From NCBI RefSeq assembly GCF_042680125.1, contig NZ_JBHTNY010000043.1: a stretch of DNA of 64,000 nucleotides; one strand, written 5' to 3'. Origin of the DNA: Robinsoniella peoriensis. Lineage in GTDB: Bacteria > Bacillota > Clostridia > Lachnospirales > Lachnospiraceae. The position numbers and the translations under genes are program-made. Below, piece by piece: positions 7,984 to 16,699 of the stretch; the first letter of the stretch is position 1; every line of letters starts with the position of its first letter. The notes beneath the pieces are model-generated. The model was not told the origin of the DNA and searched no databases. It saw nothing but the letters and a program-made list of their open reading frames with translations.

Positions 7984-10509
7984 GTGAAGAATTTTTATGA
8001 TGGTGAAATAGAAAAGAGTTCCAGAATTCCGAAATTGATCGAAGACCTGTACGATCATATGCCGGTTATCGAGGCAGATCGTGCTGTCATTTTAACAGGG
8101 AGTTATAAAGAGACAGAAGGAGAGGCAGTGATTCTGAGGAGAGGAAAGGCATTCGCAAAGATCTGTCAAGAACTTCCGATTACGATTCGTCCGGAAGAAC
8201 TGATTGTGGGAAGTAACACAAAGACAGCCCGTGGATGTCAGGTATTCCCGGAATATTCCTTTTCCTGGCTGGAAGAAGAATTTGATACGGTAGAACATAG
8301 AAGTGCAGATCCTTTCTATATTTCAGAAGATACAAAAGAAAAACTTCATGAAGTTTATTCATACTGGAAAGGAAAAACCACCAGTGAACTTGCAACTTCT
8401 TATATGACTGAAGAAACGCTGCTGGCAATGAGGCATAATATCTTTACGCCCGGCAATTATTTTTATAATGGTATCGGACATTTTACAGTAAAATATGAAG
8501 AAGTATTGACAATTGGTTATGAAGGCATTATTGCCAATGCAAAAGACGAATTGAAAAAATGCAAAGTAACGGATGGTGATTACCAGACTCGTTCTGCTTT
8601 TCTGGAATCTGTTATTATCAGTTGTACCGCTGCAATTCATTATGCCCAGCGTTATGCGCTCCTGGCGTTGGAAGAAGCTGCGGTATGTCAGGATAACCGC
8701 AGAAAATTAGAGTTATTGGAAATTGCCAGAATCTGTGCAAAGGTACCGGGTAAACCGGCGGAATCATTTTATGAGGCTTGTCAGTCATTCTGGTTTGTAC
8801 AGATGCTGCTGCAGACAGAATCCTCGGGCCATTCCATTTCTCCGGGACGATTTGACCAGTATATGTATCCATATTATGAAGCGGATATGAAAGCTGGCAA
8901 GTTAACAAGAGAATCAGCACAGGAACTGATCGACTGCATCTGGGTTAAATTAAATGACCTGAATAAATGCAGGGATGCGGCAAGTGCGGAAGGTTTCGCG
9001 GGCTACAGTCTGTTCCAGAACCTGATTGTAGGCGGTCAGGACGAGGAAGGGAATGACGTAACCAATGAATTATCCTTTATGTGCATTGAGGCATCTATGC
9101 ATGTATTTTTACCGGCACCGTCTCTTTCGGTTCGTGTCTGGAATAAGACGCCGGATGAACTGATGATTAAGGCGGCCAAACTTACCAGAACAGGTATCGG
9201 TCTTCCGGCTTATTACAATGATGAAGTTATCATACCGGCAATGGTCAGCAGGGGAGTAGCCCTTGCTGATGCCCGTACGTATAATATTATTGGCTGTGTG
9301 GAGCCCCAGGCTCACGGCAAAACCGATGGTTGGCATGACGCTGCATTTTTCAATATGTGCAGGCCCCTGGAGCTTGTGTTTACCGCCGGCATGGAAGACG
9401 GCGAACAAGTGGGACTGAAAACCAAAGACATCAGCGATATGCACAGTTTTGAGGAATTCTATGATGCCTATAAACAGCAGATGGAATACTTTATTGAATT
9501 AATGGTCAATGCGGATAATTCCATAGACGTGGCACATGCCCAGAGATGTCCGCTTCCTTATCAGTCAAGTATGATTGATGACTGTATTAAAAAAGGAAAG
9601 TCTTTACAGGAAGGCGGGGCAGTATACAACTTTACAGGTCCACAGGGCTTTGGAATCGCAAATGTTACGGATGCATTGTATGCAGTGAAAAAATTGGTAT
9701 TTGAAGATAAAAAACTTTCGCTGGCTGAATACAGGCAGGCTTTGGATGACAATTTTGGAAAAGGGCTGAGCCAGTCCAGAGTAGAAGCATTAACGATACA
9801 AATTGCAAAAGAACTGCAAAATGCCGGTCAGAAAGTCGGTGCTTCTGAAATCCGTGTAATCGCAGAAACTGTTAGACAGACCGGAACAGAACCTGCTAAA
9901 AAGCAGAAATATGACGCACTTTTATCCATGATCGATGAACTTCCAAAGTATGGTAATGATATCGAGAGCATCGACCTTTTTGCAAGAGATGTAGCCTATA
10001 CCTATACGAAACCTCTTGAAAAATATAGAAATCCCCGTGGAGGGCAATATCAGGGCGGATTATACCCTGTTTCGGCAAATGTACCGCTCGGTGCCCAGAC
10101 AGGCGCTACACCGGACGGAAGGCTTGCTCAGACACCAATTGCGGATGGAGTGGGGCCGGTAGCAGGAAAAGATATCAGCGGTCCTACGGCAACAGCCAAT
10201 TCAGTTGCACGCCTGGATCATTTTATAGCATCCAACGGGACTTTGTTTAATCAGAAATTTCATCCTTCTGCACTGAGCGGTATGGCTGGACTTCAGAAAT
10301 TCACTTCCCTGATCCGGGCATTTTTTGATCAGAAGGGAATGCATATGCAGTTTAATGTAGTAAGCCGCGAGACTCTGCTGGACGCACAGGCACATCCTGA
10401 AAATTATAAAAACCTGGTGGTAAGGGTTGCAGGGTACAGTGCCCTGTTCACAACGCTGTCCAGAGCGCTTCAGGATGACATTATTAACAGAACGATGCAG
10501 GGATTTTAA
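7984..10509 (+). CDS. Glycyl radical enzyme, glycerol/1,2-propanediol dehydratase-like
   Basis: 841 residues, pyruvate formate-lyase superfamily. The glycyl radical loop V-R-V-A-G-Y-S-A is near the C-terminus (Gly817). The thiyl cysteine is Cys438 in G-C-V-E-P, followed by Glu440 and an Asp at 452 in G-W-H-D. His166 (G-I-G-H-F) and His283 (S-G-H-S-I-S-P-G-R-F-D-Q-Y) complete a set matching the Cys, Glu, Asp and two His residues known in B12-independent glycerol and propanediol dehydratases (from memory of that family). The substrate remains unproven. The start is GTG 7984 behind AAAGGAG at 7969-7975; the longer ORF from 7921 runs through the leader hairpin. The activase follows 1 bp downstream. 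No microcompartment, alcohol or aldehyde dehydrogenase genes are adjacent. Confidence 0.85.
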   Translation: MKNFYDGEIEKSSRIPKLIEDLYDHMPVIEADRAVILTGSYKETEGEAVILRRGKAFAKICQELPITIRPEELIVGSNTKTARGCQVFPEYSFSWLEEEFDTVEHRSADPFYISEDTKEKLHEVYSYWKGKTTSELATSYMTEETLLAMRHNIFTPGNYFYNGIGHFTVKYEEVLTIGYEGIIANAKDELKKCKVTDGDYQTRSAFLESVIISCTAAIHYAQRYALLALEEAAVCQDNRRKLELLEIARICAKVPGKPAESFYEACQSFWFVQMLLQTESSGHSISPGRFDQYMYPYYEADMKAGKLTRESAQELIDCIWVKLNDLNKCRDAASAEGFAGYSLFQNLIVGGQDEEGNDVTNELSFMCIEASMHVFLPAPSLSVRVWNKTPDELMIKAAKLTRTGIGLPAYYNDEVIIPAMVSRGVALADARTYNIIGCVEPQAHGKTDGWHDAAFFNMCRPLELVFTAGMEDGEQVGLKTKDISDMHSFEEFYDAYKQQMEYFIELMVNADNSIDVAHAQRCPLPYQSSMIDDCIKKGKSLQEGGAVYNFTGPQGFGIANVTDALYAVKKLVFEDKKLSLAEYRQALDDNFGKGLSQSRVEALTIQIAKELQNAGQKVGASEIRVIAETVRQTGTEPAKKQKYDALLSMIDELPKYGNDIESIDLFARDVAYTYTKPLEKYRNPRGGQYQGGLYPVSANVPLGAQTGATPDGRLAQTPIADGVGPVAGKDISGPTATANSVARLDHFIASNGTLFNQKFHPSALSGMAGLQKFTSLIRAFFDQKGMHMQFNVVSRETLLDAQAHPENYKNLVVRVAGYSALFTTLSRALQDDIINRTMQGF

Positions 10510-10510
10510 T

Positions 10511-11305
10511 ATGGAAAAAGAATTTTTAAAACAGACAGGCCGTATTTTTGATATTCAGAAATTTTCTATCCATGACGGACCAGGAATACGGACAATTGTA
10601 TTCCTAAAGGGATGTGCCCTTCGCTGTAAGTGGTGCTGTAATCCGGAATCCCAGAGTTTCCAGATACAGACTATGATACAAAACGGCAAAGAGAAAGTAA
10701 CAGGCAGGGATGTTACCGTAGAAGAGGTAATGGAAGAGGTCTTAAAAGACACTTATCATTATAAACGTTCCCAGGGAGGACTAACGCTGTCCGGAGGAGA
10801 GTCGCTGCTTCAGCCTGATTTTGCTTCCGCACTTTTTCAGGCAGCTCAGTATTACGGAATGAATACAGCGCTTGAATCAACCGGATTTGCTGAGTTTGAG
10901 ACGATTAAAGAAAAAATACTGCCATACCTGGATTTGTTTTTAATGGATATTAAACATATAAACAGTGCCAAACACAAGCTGTTTACCGGACAGCCCAATG
11001 AATTAATCCTTGAAAATGCCAGAAAAATCGCTGCCCAAGGTCAGAAAATGATTGTCCGTGTTCCGGTAATCCCTACGTTTAACGATACTTCGGAGGAAAT
11101 TCTGGGGATTGCCCAGTTTGCCAGAACCCTGCCGGGAATTGAACAGCTTCACCTGCTGCCATATCATAGGCTGGGACAGGATAAATATGAGGGACTGGAT
11201 CGTGATTATACGTTAAAACATCTGGTACCTCCTGATAATGAGCATATGGAGACTCTGGCACAGGTTGCCAGAACTACAGGATTATATGTACAAATCGGTG
11301 GATGA
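10511..11305 (+). CDS. Glycyl radical enzyme activase (short form)
   Basis: 264 residues. Radical SAM activase that installs the glycyl radical in the enzyme encoded just upstream. The cluster motif C-x3-C-x2-C is at residues 35, 39 and 42 (C-A-L-R-C-K-W-C), preceded by F-S-I-H-D-G-P-G-I-R-T. The TLSGGE motif follows near residue 95. The stretch after the first motif goes almost directly to the TLSGGE region, so the two-cluster ferredoxin-like insert found in most dehydratase-type activases is absent, which makes it PflA-like in length. The ATG at 10511 starts 1 bp after the upstream stop. Confidence 0.9.
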   Translation: MEKEFLKQTGRIFDIQKFSIHDGPGIRTIVFLKGCALRCKWCCNPESQSFQIQTMIQNGKEKVTGRDVTVEEVMEEVLKDTYHYKRSQGGLTLSGGESLLQPDFASALFQAAQYYGMNTALESTGFAEFETIKEKILPYLDLFLMDIKHINSAKHKLFTGQPNELILENARKIAAQGQKMIVRVPVIPTFNDTSEEILGIAQFARTLPGIEQLHLLPYHRLGQDKYEGLDRDYTLKHLVPPDNEHMETLAQVARTTGLYVQIGG

Positions 11306-11354
11306 GAGAAGATAAACCACCAACACCAAATTAAAATTGACACTGCATAAGCCG

Positions 11355-11391
11355 GAAGCGGGAGGGAAACTTTATATTCCCTGCCCGCTTC
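11355..11391 (+). terminator. Terminator of the glycyl radical enzyme operon
   Basis: GAAGCGGGAGGGAA pairs with TTCCCTGCCCGCTTC across an 8-base loop (one bulge), followed by TTTATGTTT. Confidence 0.8.
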
Positions 11392-11469
11392 TTTATGTTT
11401 CTATTTATCACCAAGACCGTAAAGCCTCCGTTTCCCGATAATCACAAAGCTTATGTCCCTGATAATGTG

Positions 11470-11745
11470 TTAATGCATCATCTTCATCATATTACGTAAT
11501 TTTTCTATATTCTGGATTTCTTCTTTTGGTTTTCCCTGTTTCATGACTTCGATTATTAGATCTACTTCTTCAGGAGCAAAACTATTTCCCTGAGACTTTG
11601 TCCGTGATGCGGCCGCTAACAGAAATGGCAGCAGCTCTTTCGGCGATTTTCCGGAAGACTGATCTGCAAGTGCCATGAACATCTCCAATTTTGACTTATC
11701 AATATCTTTGAGTGCCGGGTTATTCATCCAATCATTACTATTCAT
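11470..11745 (-). CDS. Hypothetical protein, Met- and Lys-rich
   Basis: 91 residues, starting MNSNDWMNNPALKDIDKSK behind GAGGA on the minus strand. Predicted all-helical, with no membrane segment. It contains SGKSPKELLPFLLAAASR and a C-terminal run ending NMMKMMH. No family is recognised. It follows the 157-residue gene by 7 bp and is probably cotranscribed. The repeated phrase 'PALKDID...LEMFMALAD' looks like a helical packing domain. Low codon-use anomaly, no sign of decay. Confidence 0.6.
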   Translation of the reverse strand: MNSNDWMNNPALKDIDKSKLEMFMALADQSSGKSPKELLPFLLAAASRTKSQGNSFAPEEVDLIIEVMKQGKPKEEIQNIEKLRNMMKMMH

Positions 11746-11752
11746 AAAATCC

Positions 11753-12226
11753 TCACTTTCCTTCTGAATCAAACATTGTGTTATAGGTTTCAAACATCGA
11801 TTGCTGCTCCGGAGAGAGCATGTTCATGACAAAATCCATAGGATTCTGACTTTGTCCTTCTCCGTCACCACCATTATCGCTCTGACTGAACATTTCTTTA
11901 TAGGTTTCGAAAAGTTCCATGGTATTCAGGAGATTCAGGCATGTATCCAGCATTTCTCTTTGGGAACTGCTACAATATTTTCGCATGTCATTTAGCATAT
12001 CTTTTGGAGAAAATGAAGTATTCTCCATCGAACACGCTTTCATAGGAGAATCGGAATCTTCATAAAATGTAAGGATGTTTCCCAGTTCCATGACCTTAAT
12101 ATATAACGCCAGAAATTTTTGATTCTTGAATTCTACATATGGTATGATGGCTTTTAACATCTGGAGTTGGTTTCCATTTGCGATCTGGTCGATGGCTGTT
12201 AAAGGCGGTGCAGCATATTCTTCCAT
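11753..12226 (-). CDS. Hypothetical acidic protein
   Basis: 157 residues, acidic, helical, with no signal peptide. A Gly/Asp-rich linker (near residues 120-127) separates an N-terminal helical part from a C-terminal M-N-M-L-S-P-E-Q-Q-S-M-F-E-T-Y segment that resembles phrases in the downstream 91-residue protein (D-F-V-M-N-M-L versus L-R-N-M-M-K-M-M). No family is recognised. It is the first gene of a two-gene minus-strand unit, divergent from the 49-residue gene at 12338, and near genes of sporulation/germination flavour (Csp-like protease, Gly/Cys-rich small protein). Confidence 0.6.
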   Translation of the reverse strand: MEEYAAPPLTAIDQIANGNQLQMLKAIIPYVEFKNQKFLALYIKVMELGNILTFYEDSDSPMKACSMENTSFSPKDMLNDMRKYCSSSQREMLDTCLNLLNTMELFETYKEMFSQSDNGGDGEGQSQNPMDFVMNMLSPEQQSMFETYNTMFDSEGK

Positions 12227-12337
12227 ATTTTCCTGCCAATGTGTTTTGAAAAAATATATGTGTAAAACCAGGGAAGTATGACAGATGGGGGCAAATTCTC
12301 ATATATTATATGTATAGTTCATTAAGGAGGATACAAA

Positions 12338-12487
12338 ATGTCGCGTCATATTGTTATAGATGGTAATGCATTTTACGAAGTAGATGATGAATGTATGAAA
12401 GGAAGAAAGGAAGAAGTGTTTAATAAAGTAAAGAAAGAAAAGGTTACGGCGGAAAAGAAAACAAACAAAGAAGATTCTGAAAAATAG
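12338..12487 (+). CDS. Small 49-residue charged protein
   Basis: MSRHIVIDGNAFYEVDDEC begins the product, which then becomes strongly Lys/Glu-rich to the end. It is shorter than common ORF cut-offs. Support comes from a strong ribosome binding site (AAGGAGG, 7 bases before the ATG) and a hairpin terminator 15 bp after the stop. No membrane segment. No function is assigned; the conserved-looking N-terminus and one Cys at residue 19 are all that can be said. It lies divergent to the two minus-strand hypothetical genes. Confidence 0.65.
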   Translation: MSRHIVIDGNAFYEVDDECMKGRKEEVFNKVKKEKVTAEKKTNKEDSEK

Positions 12488-12502
12488 TCCACTAATGATA
12501 AC

Positions 12503-12549
12503 GGAGGTTTTAAGTATTAGAAAGTGTAAAATCTTGAAGCCTCCAGGAT
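12503..12549 (+). terminator. Terminator of the 49-residue gene
   Basis: GGAGGTTTTAAG (12503-12514) pairs through G-U wobbles with CTTGAAGCCTCC (12533-12544), followed by AGGATTTTTCTGTTT. Confidence 0.65.
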
Positions 12550-12580
12550 TTTTCTGTTTCGATTGCTGCAATATAAATAG

Positions 12581-12604
12581 AAAAAAGCCCCCATAAAGGG
12601 GGCT
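12581..12604 (-). terminator. Terminator of the Gly/Cys-rich gene
   Basis: Stem AGCCCCC / GGGGGCT with a 5-base loop. On the minus strand it is followed by a six-T run, 11 bp after the stop codon. Confidence 0.85.
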
Positions 12605-12614
12605 CTTGTGGAAA

Positions 12615-12869
12615 TTAGCAAAGAGATCCACATCCGCCACAGCAGAGCAGTAATAAGATGATTAACATACAGGAGTTGTCGCCACCGCCACAACCGTTGC
12701 CGCATCCGCCACAACCGCCGCCGAATCCACCGTTTCCGCCACAGCAGAACAGAAGGATAATGATCCACAGGCAAGAACCGCCGCCGAATCCGCCGCCACA
12801 TCCGTTGTTACATCCACAATTTCTTTCTTCACATCCACATCCACAATTTGTTGCTGCTAAATCACTCAT
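12615..12869 (-). CDS. Gly/Cys-rich two-module small protein
   Basis: 84 residues with about 18 cysteines and over 25 glycines. Two repeats of one plan are visible: a Gly/Cys-rich stretch, S-C, a hydrophobic run of 8 (L-W-I-I-I-L-L-F and M-L-I-I-L-L-L-L), then C-C-G-G. A third Gly/Cys block (G-G-G-C-G-G-C-G-N-G-C) joins them. It resembles short Gly-rich hydrophobic spore-associated proteins of Firmicutes in style, but no family is confirmed. Expression signals are strong: GGAGGAAG before the ATG and an intrinsic terminator after the stop. It lies just downstream of a minus-strand Csp-like protease gene. Confidence 0.75.
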   Translation of the reverse strand: MSDLAATNCGCGCEERNCGCNNGCGGGFGGGSCLWIIILLFCCGGNGGFGGGCGGCGNGCGGGDNSCMLIILLLLCCGGCGSLC

Positions 12870-12954
12870 TTATCTTCCTCCGATAATTTTGATTACACTT
12901 CATGATATGTCTGGAGGCTTGTTTGGGTTACAATATTTAAAAAAATTTTTTTAT

Positions 12955-14652
12955 TTATCTTAGAATCTCAAAAATGCGGTATACATTCAGGGTGCCGTAT
13001 CCCCATTCACGATTGGGATAGAGCAGGTTTTCCGAGCGTTCGGCACCACGGATCAGAAAATTTTTAACTTCCCGGGTACTGAGGACATGAGGCGTATATC
13101 TGGTCAGCCCCCAGTTGACCAATAGGGCAACCGACCCTGCAGCCAGTGCCGCGGCAAGGCTGGAACCTGTTCTTGGCATATAGCTTCCCGGTCCGTCGGG
13201 TCCATATACATTGACGCCGGGAGCGGCAATATCCGGCTTAATGGCTCCTGTGCGGGTATACCCGCGGCTGGAATTGATAAAGAGACTCTTATCATAGGCA
13301 TTATAAGTACTGACGGTAATCACAGACTCCGCTGGGGAAGGGGAGGTCAGCGTGGTATCCGGATTTGGAGTTAAAAATACAGTTCCCGGTGGGATAAGCC
13401 CTGTAATTGGCAGCCACATATGGAAGATACCGTTTATGAAAATATTATTAATGACACTGATATTCCAAAGACCCGGTGTGGGGTTTTCAAATCGTATCAG
13501 TATTAATTGGCTGCCTGTTGTGAATTCTACAATTTCATAATCAATGTAGATGACTGTTTTCTCTAAGACCAGACGTTCTACCGTACTTTGCCCCAGTCTG
13601 GCAGGCACGGCGGGTATGGTTTCCCCCAAAGGCGAGGTGACAGATACGGAATAAAGCTCCGGAGCCTGGGCCCAAATTTCCAGAGAGAACCCCTTGGTAT
13701 CCTTATCCACCAGAATTTCTGCTGACTGGTATTCGTTTTCAGCAGCAATTTTACCGTAAAAATGATGTCCCATTCCGGCTTCATTACCTGCAGCTACCAC
13801 ACAGTAGATGCCGGTGTAGTTGGAATAGTAGGACACAAAGCTGTCCAGGAAGGACGAACCGGAATGGTCTCCCTGATTGCTGCCAAGTCCAATGCAGATT
13901 ACAAGGGGCAGGTTGTTGTCAATTGCAAGATTATAAAGATAGTAGACCGCCGTCATAATGTCGGATTCCTGAAATGCCAGCGCATCTTCAGCAACAAAGA
14001 AGAAATCCTTCAAATACTTCTTGGCAGGTTTTAATTTTACAACAGCAATGTCACTCATTGGGGCTGCTCCTACAAAATCCTGTTCCGGATCTTCACTCCC
14101 GGCGGCGACACCGGCTACAAAGGTACCATGTCCGTTTTCATCCGTTTCAGGAACGATGCTTAGGGGATTGTCGGAAGCAAGTGCGGTGTTTAGATCATCT
14201 CTGGTATATATTTTTCCATAGAATAGCTCATCCGGCGGATCATCCGTTCGCTCTGTCTGATCCCAGATGCCGAGAATCCGGCTGGAACCATCAGATTTTC
14301 GGAAGGCATCCAATGTATAGTCGATTCCGGTATCGATAAAACCCAGCAGAATATTTTCACCCTTCAGATTCAAAATAGGCTGATTCTGTGTCCTTAAAAT
14401 TCCGGAAACCTCCAGACTGGTGGTATCCAAAGTGGTATACAATTTCGGGATCGTGGTGTATCCTACAGTAGAGAGGATACTGCTGGGAAATAATGCCTTG
14501 TCTACGTGTAAAATTGCATAGCCCCCGCCCACGGTCTGAGACCCCAGTAAAGGAAAGTCCCTGGAAAGATTTTCTTCTGCCCCCTGATAGGAAACGACAA
14601 GATCATAAAAGTCGTTTGAGTATATTTTGTTTTGTAATTCGTTTTTGGGCAT
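12955..14652 (-). CDS. CspBA-like subtilisin-family protease
   Basis: 565 residues, S8 family. The catalytic triad appears intact: Asp107 (F-I-D-T-G-I-D), His175 (G-H-G-T-F-V-A-G), Ser498 (T-G-S-S-L-A-A-A). The oxyanion region V-V-A-A-G-N-E-A-G-M-G is present. There is no signal peptide. A long insert between His and Ser, including a jelly-roll-like stretch, matches the Csp germination proteases that process the spore cortex lytic enzyme pro-SleC in clostridia. GGAGG precedes the ATG on the minus strand. The product may act in spore germination, but the substrate is inferred. It is divergent from lgt. Confidence 0.85.
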   Translation of the reverse strand: MPKNELQNKIYSNDFYDLVVSYQGAEENLSRDFPLLGSQTVGGGYAILHVDKALFPSSILSTVGYTTIPKLYTTLDTTSLEVSGILRTQNQPILNLKGENILLGFIDTGIDYTLDAFRKSDGSSRILGIWDQTERTDDPPDELFYGKIYTRDDLNTALASDNPLSIVPETDENGHGTFVAGVAAGSEDPEQDFVGAAPMSDIAVVKLKPAKKYLKDFFFVAEDALAFQESDIMTAVYYLYNLAIDNNLPLVICIGLGSNQGDHSGSSFLDSFVSYYSNYTGIYCVVAAGNEAGMGHHFYGKIAAENEYQSAEILVDKDTKGFSLEIWAQAPELYSVSVTSPLGETIPAVPARLGQSTVERLVLEKTVIYIDYEIVEFTTGSQLILIRFENPTPGLWNISVINNIFINGIFHMWLPITGLIPPGTVFLTPNPDTTLTSPSPAESVITVSTYNAYDKSLFINSSRGYTRTGAIKPDIAAPGVNVYGPDGPGSYMPRTGSSLAAALAAGSVALLVNWGLTRYTPHVLSTREVKNFLIRGAERSENLLYPNREWGYGTLNVYRIFEILR

Positions 14653-14770
14653 ATGACCTCCAATTCTAATGTTTTTTAATAAGATATGGGAAAATAGTGA
14701 TTCCTATGTTATACTAATAATATTGTGCATGGTTTAATATTTATACTGAAACAGAAAAGAGGTAGAACAA

Positions 14771-15529
14771 ATGAGACCGGATTTATTTTCAATCGGACCA
14801 ATCACCATTCACGGCTATGGTTTAATGATAGGTATTGGATTTTTAGCTGCGATACTGATCGGAATGAAACGGGCAGAGAAACACGGATTAGATAAGGATA
14901 TCGTTTTTAATATGGGTATGCTCTGCATTGTGGGCGGTATGCTGGGTGCTAAAATTTTATTTATTATTACAGAATGGAATAACATTATTCATTCCAGGAA
15001 CCTGTGGTCAGACCTGGCTTACGGATTTGTTGTATATGGAGGCATTATCGGAGGAATTCTTATTCTTTATGTATACAGCAGGTTTAAAAAGCTGAACTTT
15101 TTACAATATATGGACCTGATTGTTCCGTCCGTTTCCATAGGTCAGGGATTTGGAAGAATCGGCTGTCTGCTGGCGGGCTGCTGTTATGGACGGGAGACAG
15201 ATTGTCCTATTGGAATTGTATTTCATAACTCTGAATTTGCGCCAAACGGAGTTTCTCTGCTTCCAACCCAGATTTTTTCCAGCCTGGGAGATTTTGCGAT
15301 TGCGGGATTTTTAATCTGGTATGCCGGAAAGCAAAAGAAAGATGGTAAAGTTATCAGTATGTATCTGATTCTCTATGGTGTGGGCAGATTTATTGTAGAA
15401 ATCTTCCGAAATGATCCAAGAGGTAATGTAGGGATGCTGTCAACATCACAGTTTATTTCCATCTTTATGGTAGCATTCGGAGTAGGAATGATGTATTTTG
15501 TAACACATCGAAAAAAGAAAGAACAGTAG
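14771..15529 (+). CDS. lgt: Prolipoprotein diacylglyceryl transferase
   Basis: 252 residues with about seven transmembrane segments. Transfers diacylglycerol from phosphatidylglycerol to the lipobox cysteine of prolipoproteins. The N-terminus has the conserved I-H-G-Y-G-L-M-I-G pattern, and the signature G-R-I-G-C-L-L-A-G-C-C-Y-G-R lies near residue 128-141 (a Cys-rich variant of G-R-x-G-N-F-x-N, common in Clostridia). AAAGAGG precedes the ATG. Likely substrates in this window are the lipoproteins at 34292 and 47654. Confidence 0.93.
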   Translation: MRPDLFSIGPITIHGYGLMIGIGFLAAILIGMKRAEKHGLDKDIVFNMGMLCIVGGMLGAKILFIITEWNNIIHSRNLWSDLAYGFVVYGGIIGGILILYVYSRFKKLNFLQYMDLIVPSVSIGQGFGRIGCLLAGCCYGRETDCPIGIVFHNSEFAPNGVSLLPTQIFSSLGDFAIAGFLIWYAGKQKKDGKVISMYLILYGVGRFIVEIFRNDPRGNVGMLSTSQFISIFMVAFGVGMMYFVTHRKKKEQ

Positions 15530-15576
15530 CCACCTTTTTATTTTTACGTATACTGGTAAAAAAGGGTTAGAGCGAA

Positions 15577-16476
15577 ATGAATCGTGCCAGATTGTCAGTA
15601 AATGTAGAAAATGTTCATCGCAGAGGCATTTTAGGCCAGGGAATTGGTGTGGCGGTATTAGATACGGGGGCATATCCGCACCCGGATTTCAGAGATAGAA
15701 TTTGTAGTTTTCGTGATTTCGTGGGAGGAAGAGCATCGATGTATGACGATTGTTCCCATGGAACCCACGTTATTGGGATCGTCGCCGGGAATGGAAAAAT
15801 GTCCGGTGGCAGATACAGGGGTATTGCTCCTGCATGCCACGTAATGTCATTAAAGGTATTGGACCGCAAAGGCGGCGGAAATAGAAAAGATGTATTAAAT
15901 GGAATTGACTGGGTAATCCAAAATAAAGAGTTATATAATATTCGAGTATTAAACATTTCCGTGGGAACAGAGCGGGAAGGGGATGACGCGGATTTTAAGC
16001 TGGTTGACAGCGTGGAGCGGGCATGGGATGCAGGACTGGTGGTGGTAGTTGCAGCCGGAAATATGGGTCCGGATCCAATGTCTATTACGGCACCCGGAAA
16101 CAGTAAAAAAGTTATTACGGTGGGCTCTTCAGATGATTTTATGAAGGTGGGAAGCTATAACAATGAAAAACTGTATTATTCGGGCAGAGGCCCTACAAAA
16201 GAGTGCGTCTGTAAGCCGGATGTTGTAGCTCCCGGTTCCAGAATCATATCCTGTAACAGCATTAATGTGAGTAGTAAAGGCTACTATTGCACAAAAAGTG
16301 GAACTTCCATGGCGACGCCTATCGTTTCCGGAGCAGTAGCGCTTCTTTTATCCAGGTCTCCTGGCATGACAAATGTAGAAGTGAAAATGAAGCTGAAAGA
16401 GACCTCTGATGATATAGGACGCCCACGCTACCAACAGGGCTGGGGGCAGATTAACATTGAGACGTTACTGAAATAA
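15577..16476 (+). CDS. Intracellular subtilisin-like serine protease
   Basis: 299 residues, S8 family. Catalytic residues Asp29 (V-L-D-T-G-A), His61 (H-G-T-H-V-I-G) and Ser244 (S-G-T-S-M-A-T-P) are all present, with Asn in A-A-G-N-M-G. No signal peptide or propeptide is visible, so it is probably cytoplasmic like AprX/ISP-type proteases. The ribosome binding site is weak (AGAGCG). It sits 47 bp after lgt and ends in a strong terminator, so both may be one transcript. It is much shorter than the Csp-like protease at 12955. Confidence 0.9.
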   Translation: MNRARLSVNVENVHRRGILGQGIGVAVLDTGAYPHPDFRDRICSFRDFVGGRASMYDDCSHGTHVIGIVAGNGKMSGGRYRGIAPACHVMSLKVLDRKGGGNRKDVLNGIDWVIQNKELYNIRVLNISVGTEREGDDADFKLVDSVERAWDAGLVVVVAAGNMGPDPMSITAPGNSKKVITVGSSDDFMKVGSYNNEKLYYSGRGPTKECVCKPDVVAPGSRIISCNSINVSSKGYYCTKSGTSMATPIVSGAVALLLSRSPGMTNVEVKMKLKETSDDIGRPRYQQGWGQINIETLLK

Positions 16477-16496
16477 TTTTTCAATAGTGTAAAAAA

Positions 16497-16538
16497 GAGG
16501 GTGGCTGCGGCATTGTAAATGCTGTGGCCGTCTTTTTG
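16497..16538 (+). terminator. Terminator after the lgt/subtilase unit
   Basis: A 14-bp stem (G-U rich; GGTGGCTGCGGCAT with ATGCTGTGGCCGTC) around a 4-base loop, followed by TTTTTGT. Confidence 0.85.
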
Positions 16539-16609
16539 TATATGTCTAGAGAAGATATTACCCAAATTACATACCTTTATAGTTTTGCCCCGACTTCCAT
16601 GAATGTCGC

Positions 16610-16638
16610 TTGAATCGTAATAATCAGTATGTTAAAAT
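16610..16638 (+). promoter_or_regulatory. Promoter of glpK
   Basis: TTGAAT at 16610-16615, 17-bp spacer, TAAAAT at 16633-16638, about 60 bp upstream of the glpK ATG. Confidence 0.55.
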
Positions 16639-16699
16639 TAAAAATATGAATTGATAACAGAAGGGAACATTTGAAATTGCAAATGTGCAGGTAATGGAT

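Noticed and set aside
12658..12963. Pro-rich open frame on the plus strand
   Set aside because: It is the antisense of the Gly/Cys-rich gene and its upstream region; it has no ribosome binding site, and its Pro/His bias is just the complement of Gly/Cys codons.
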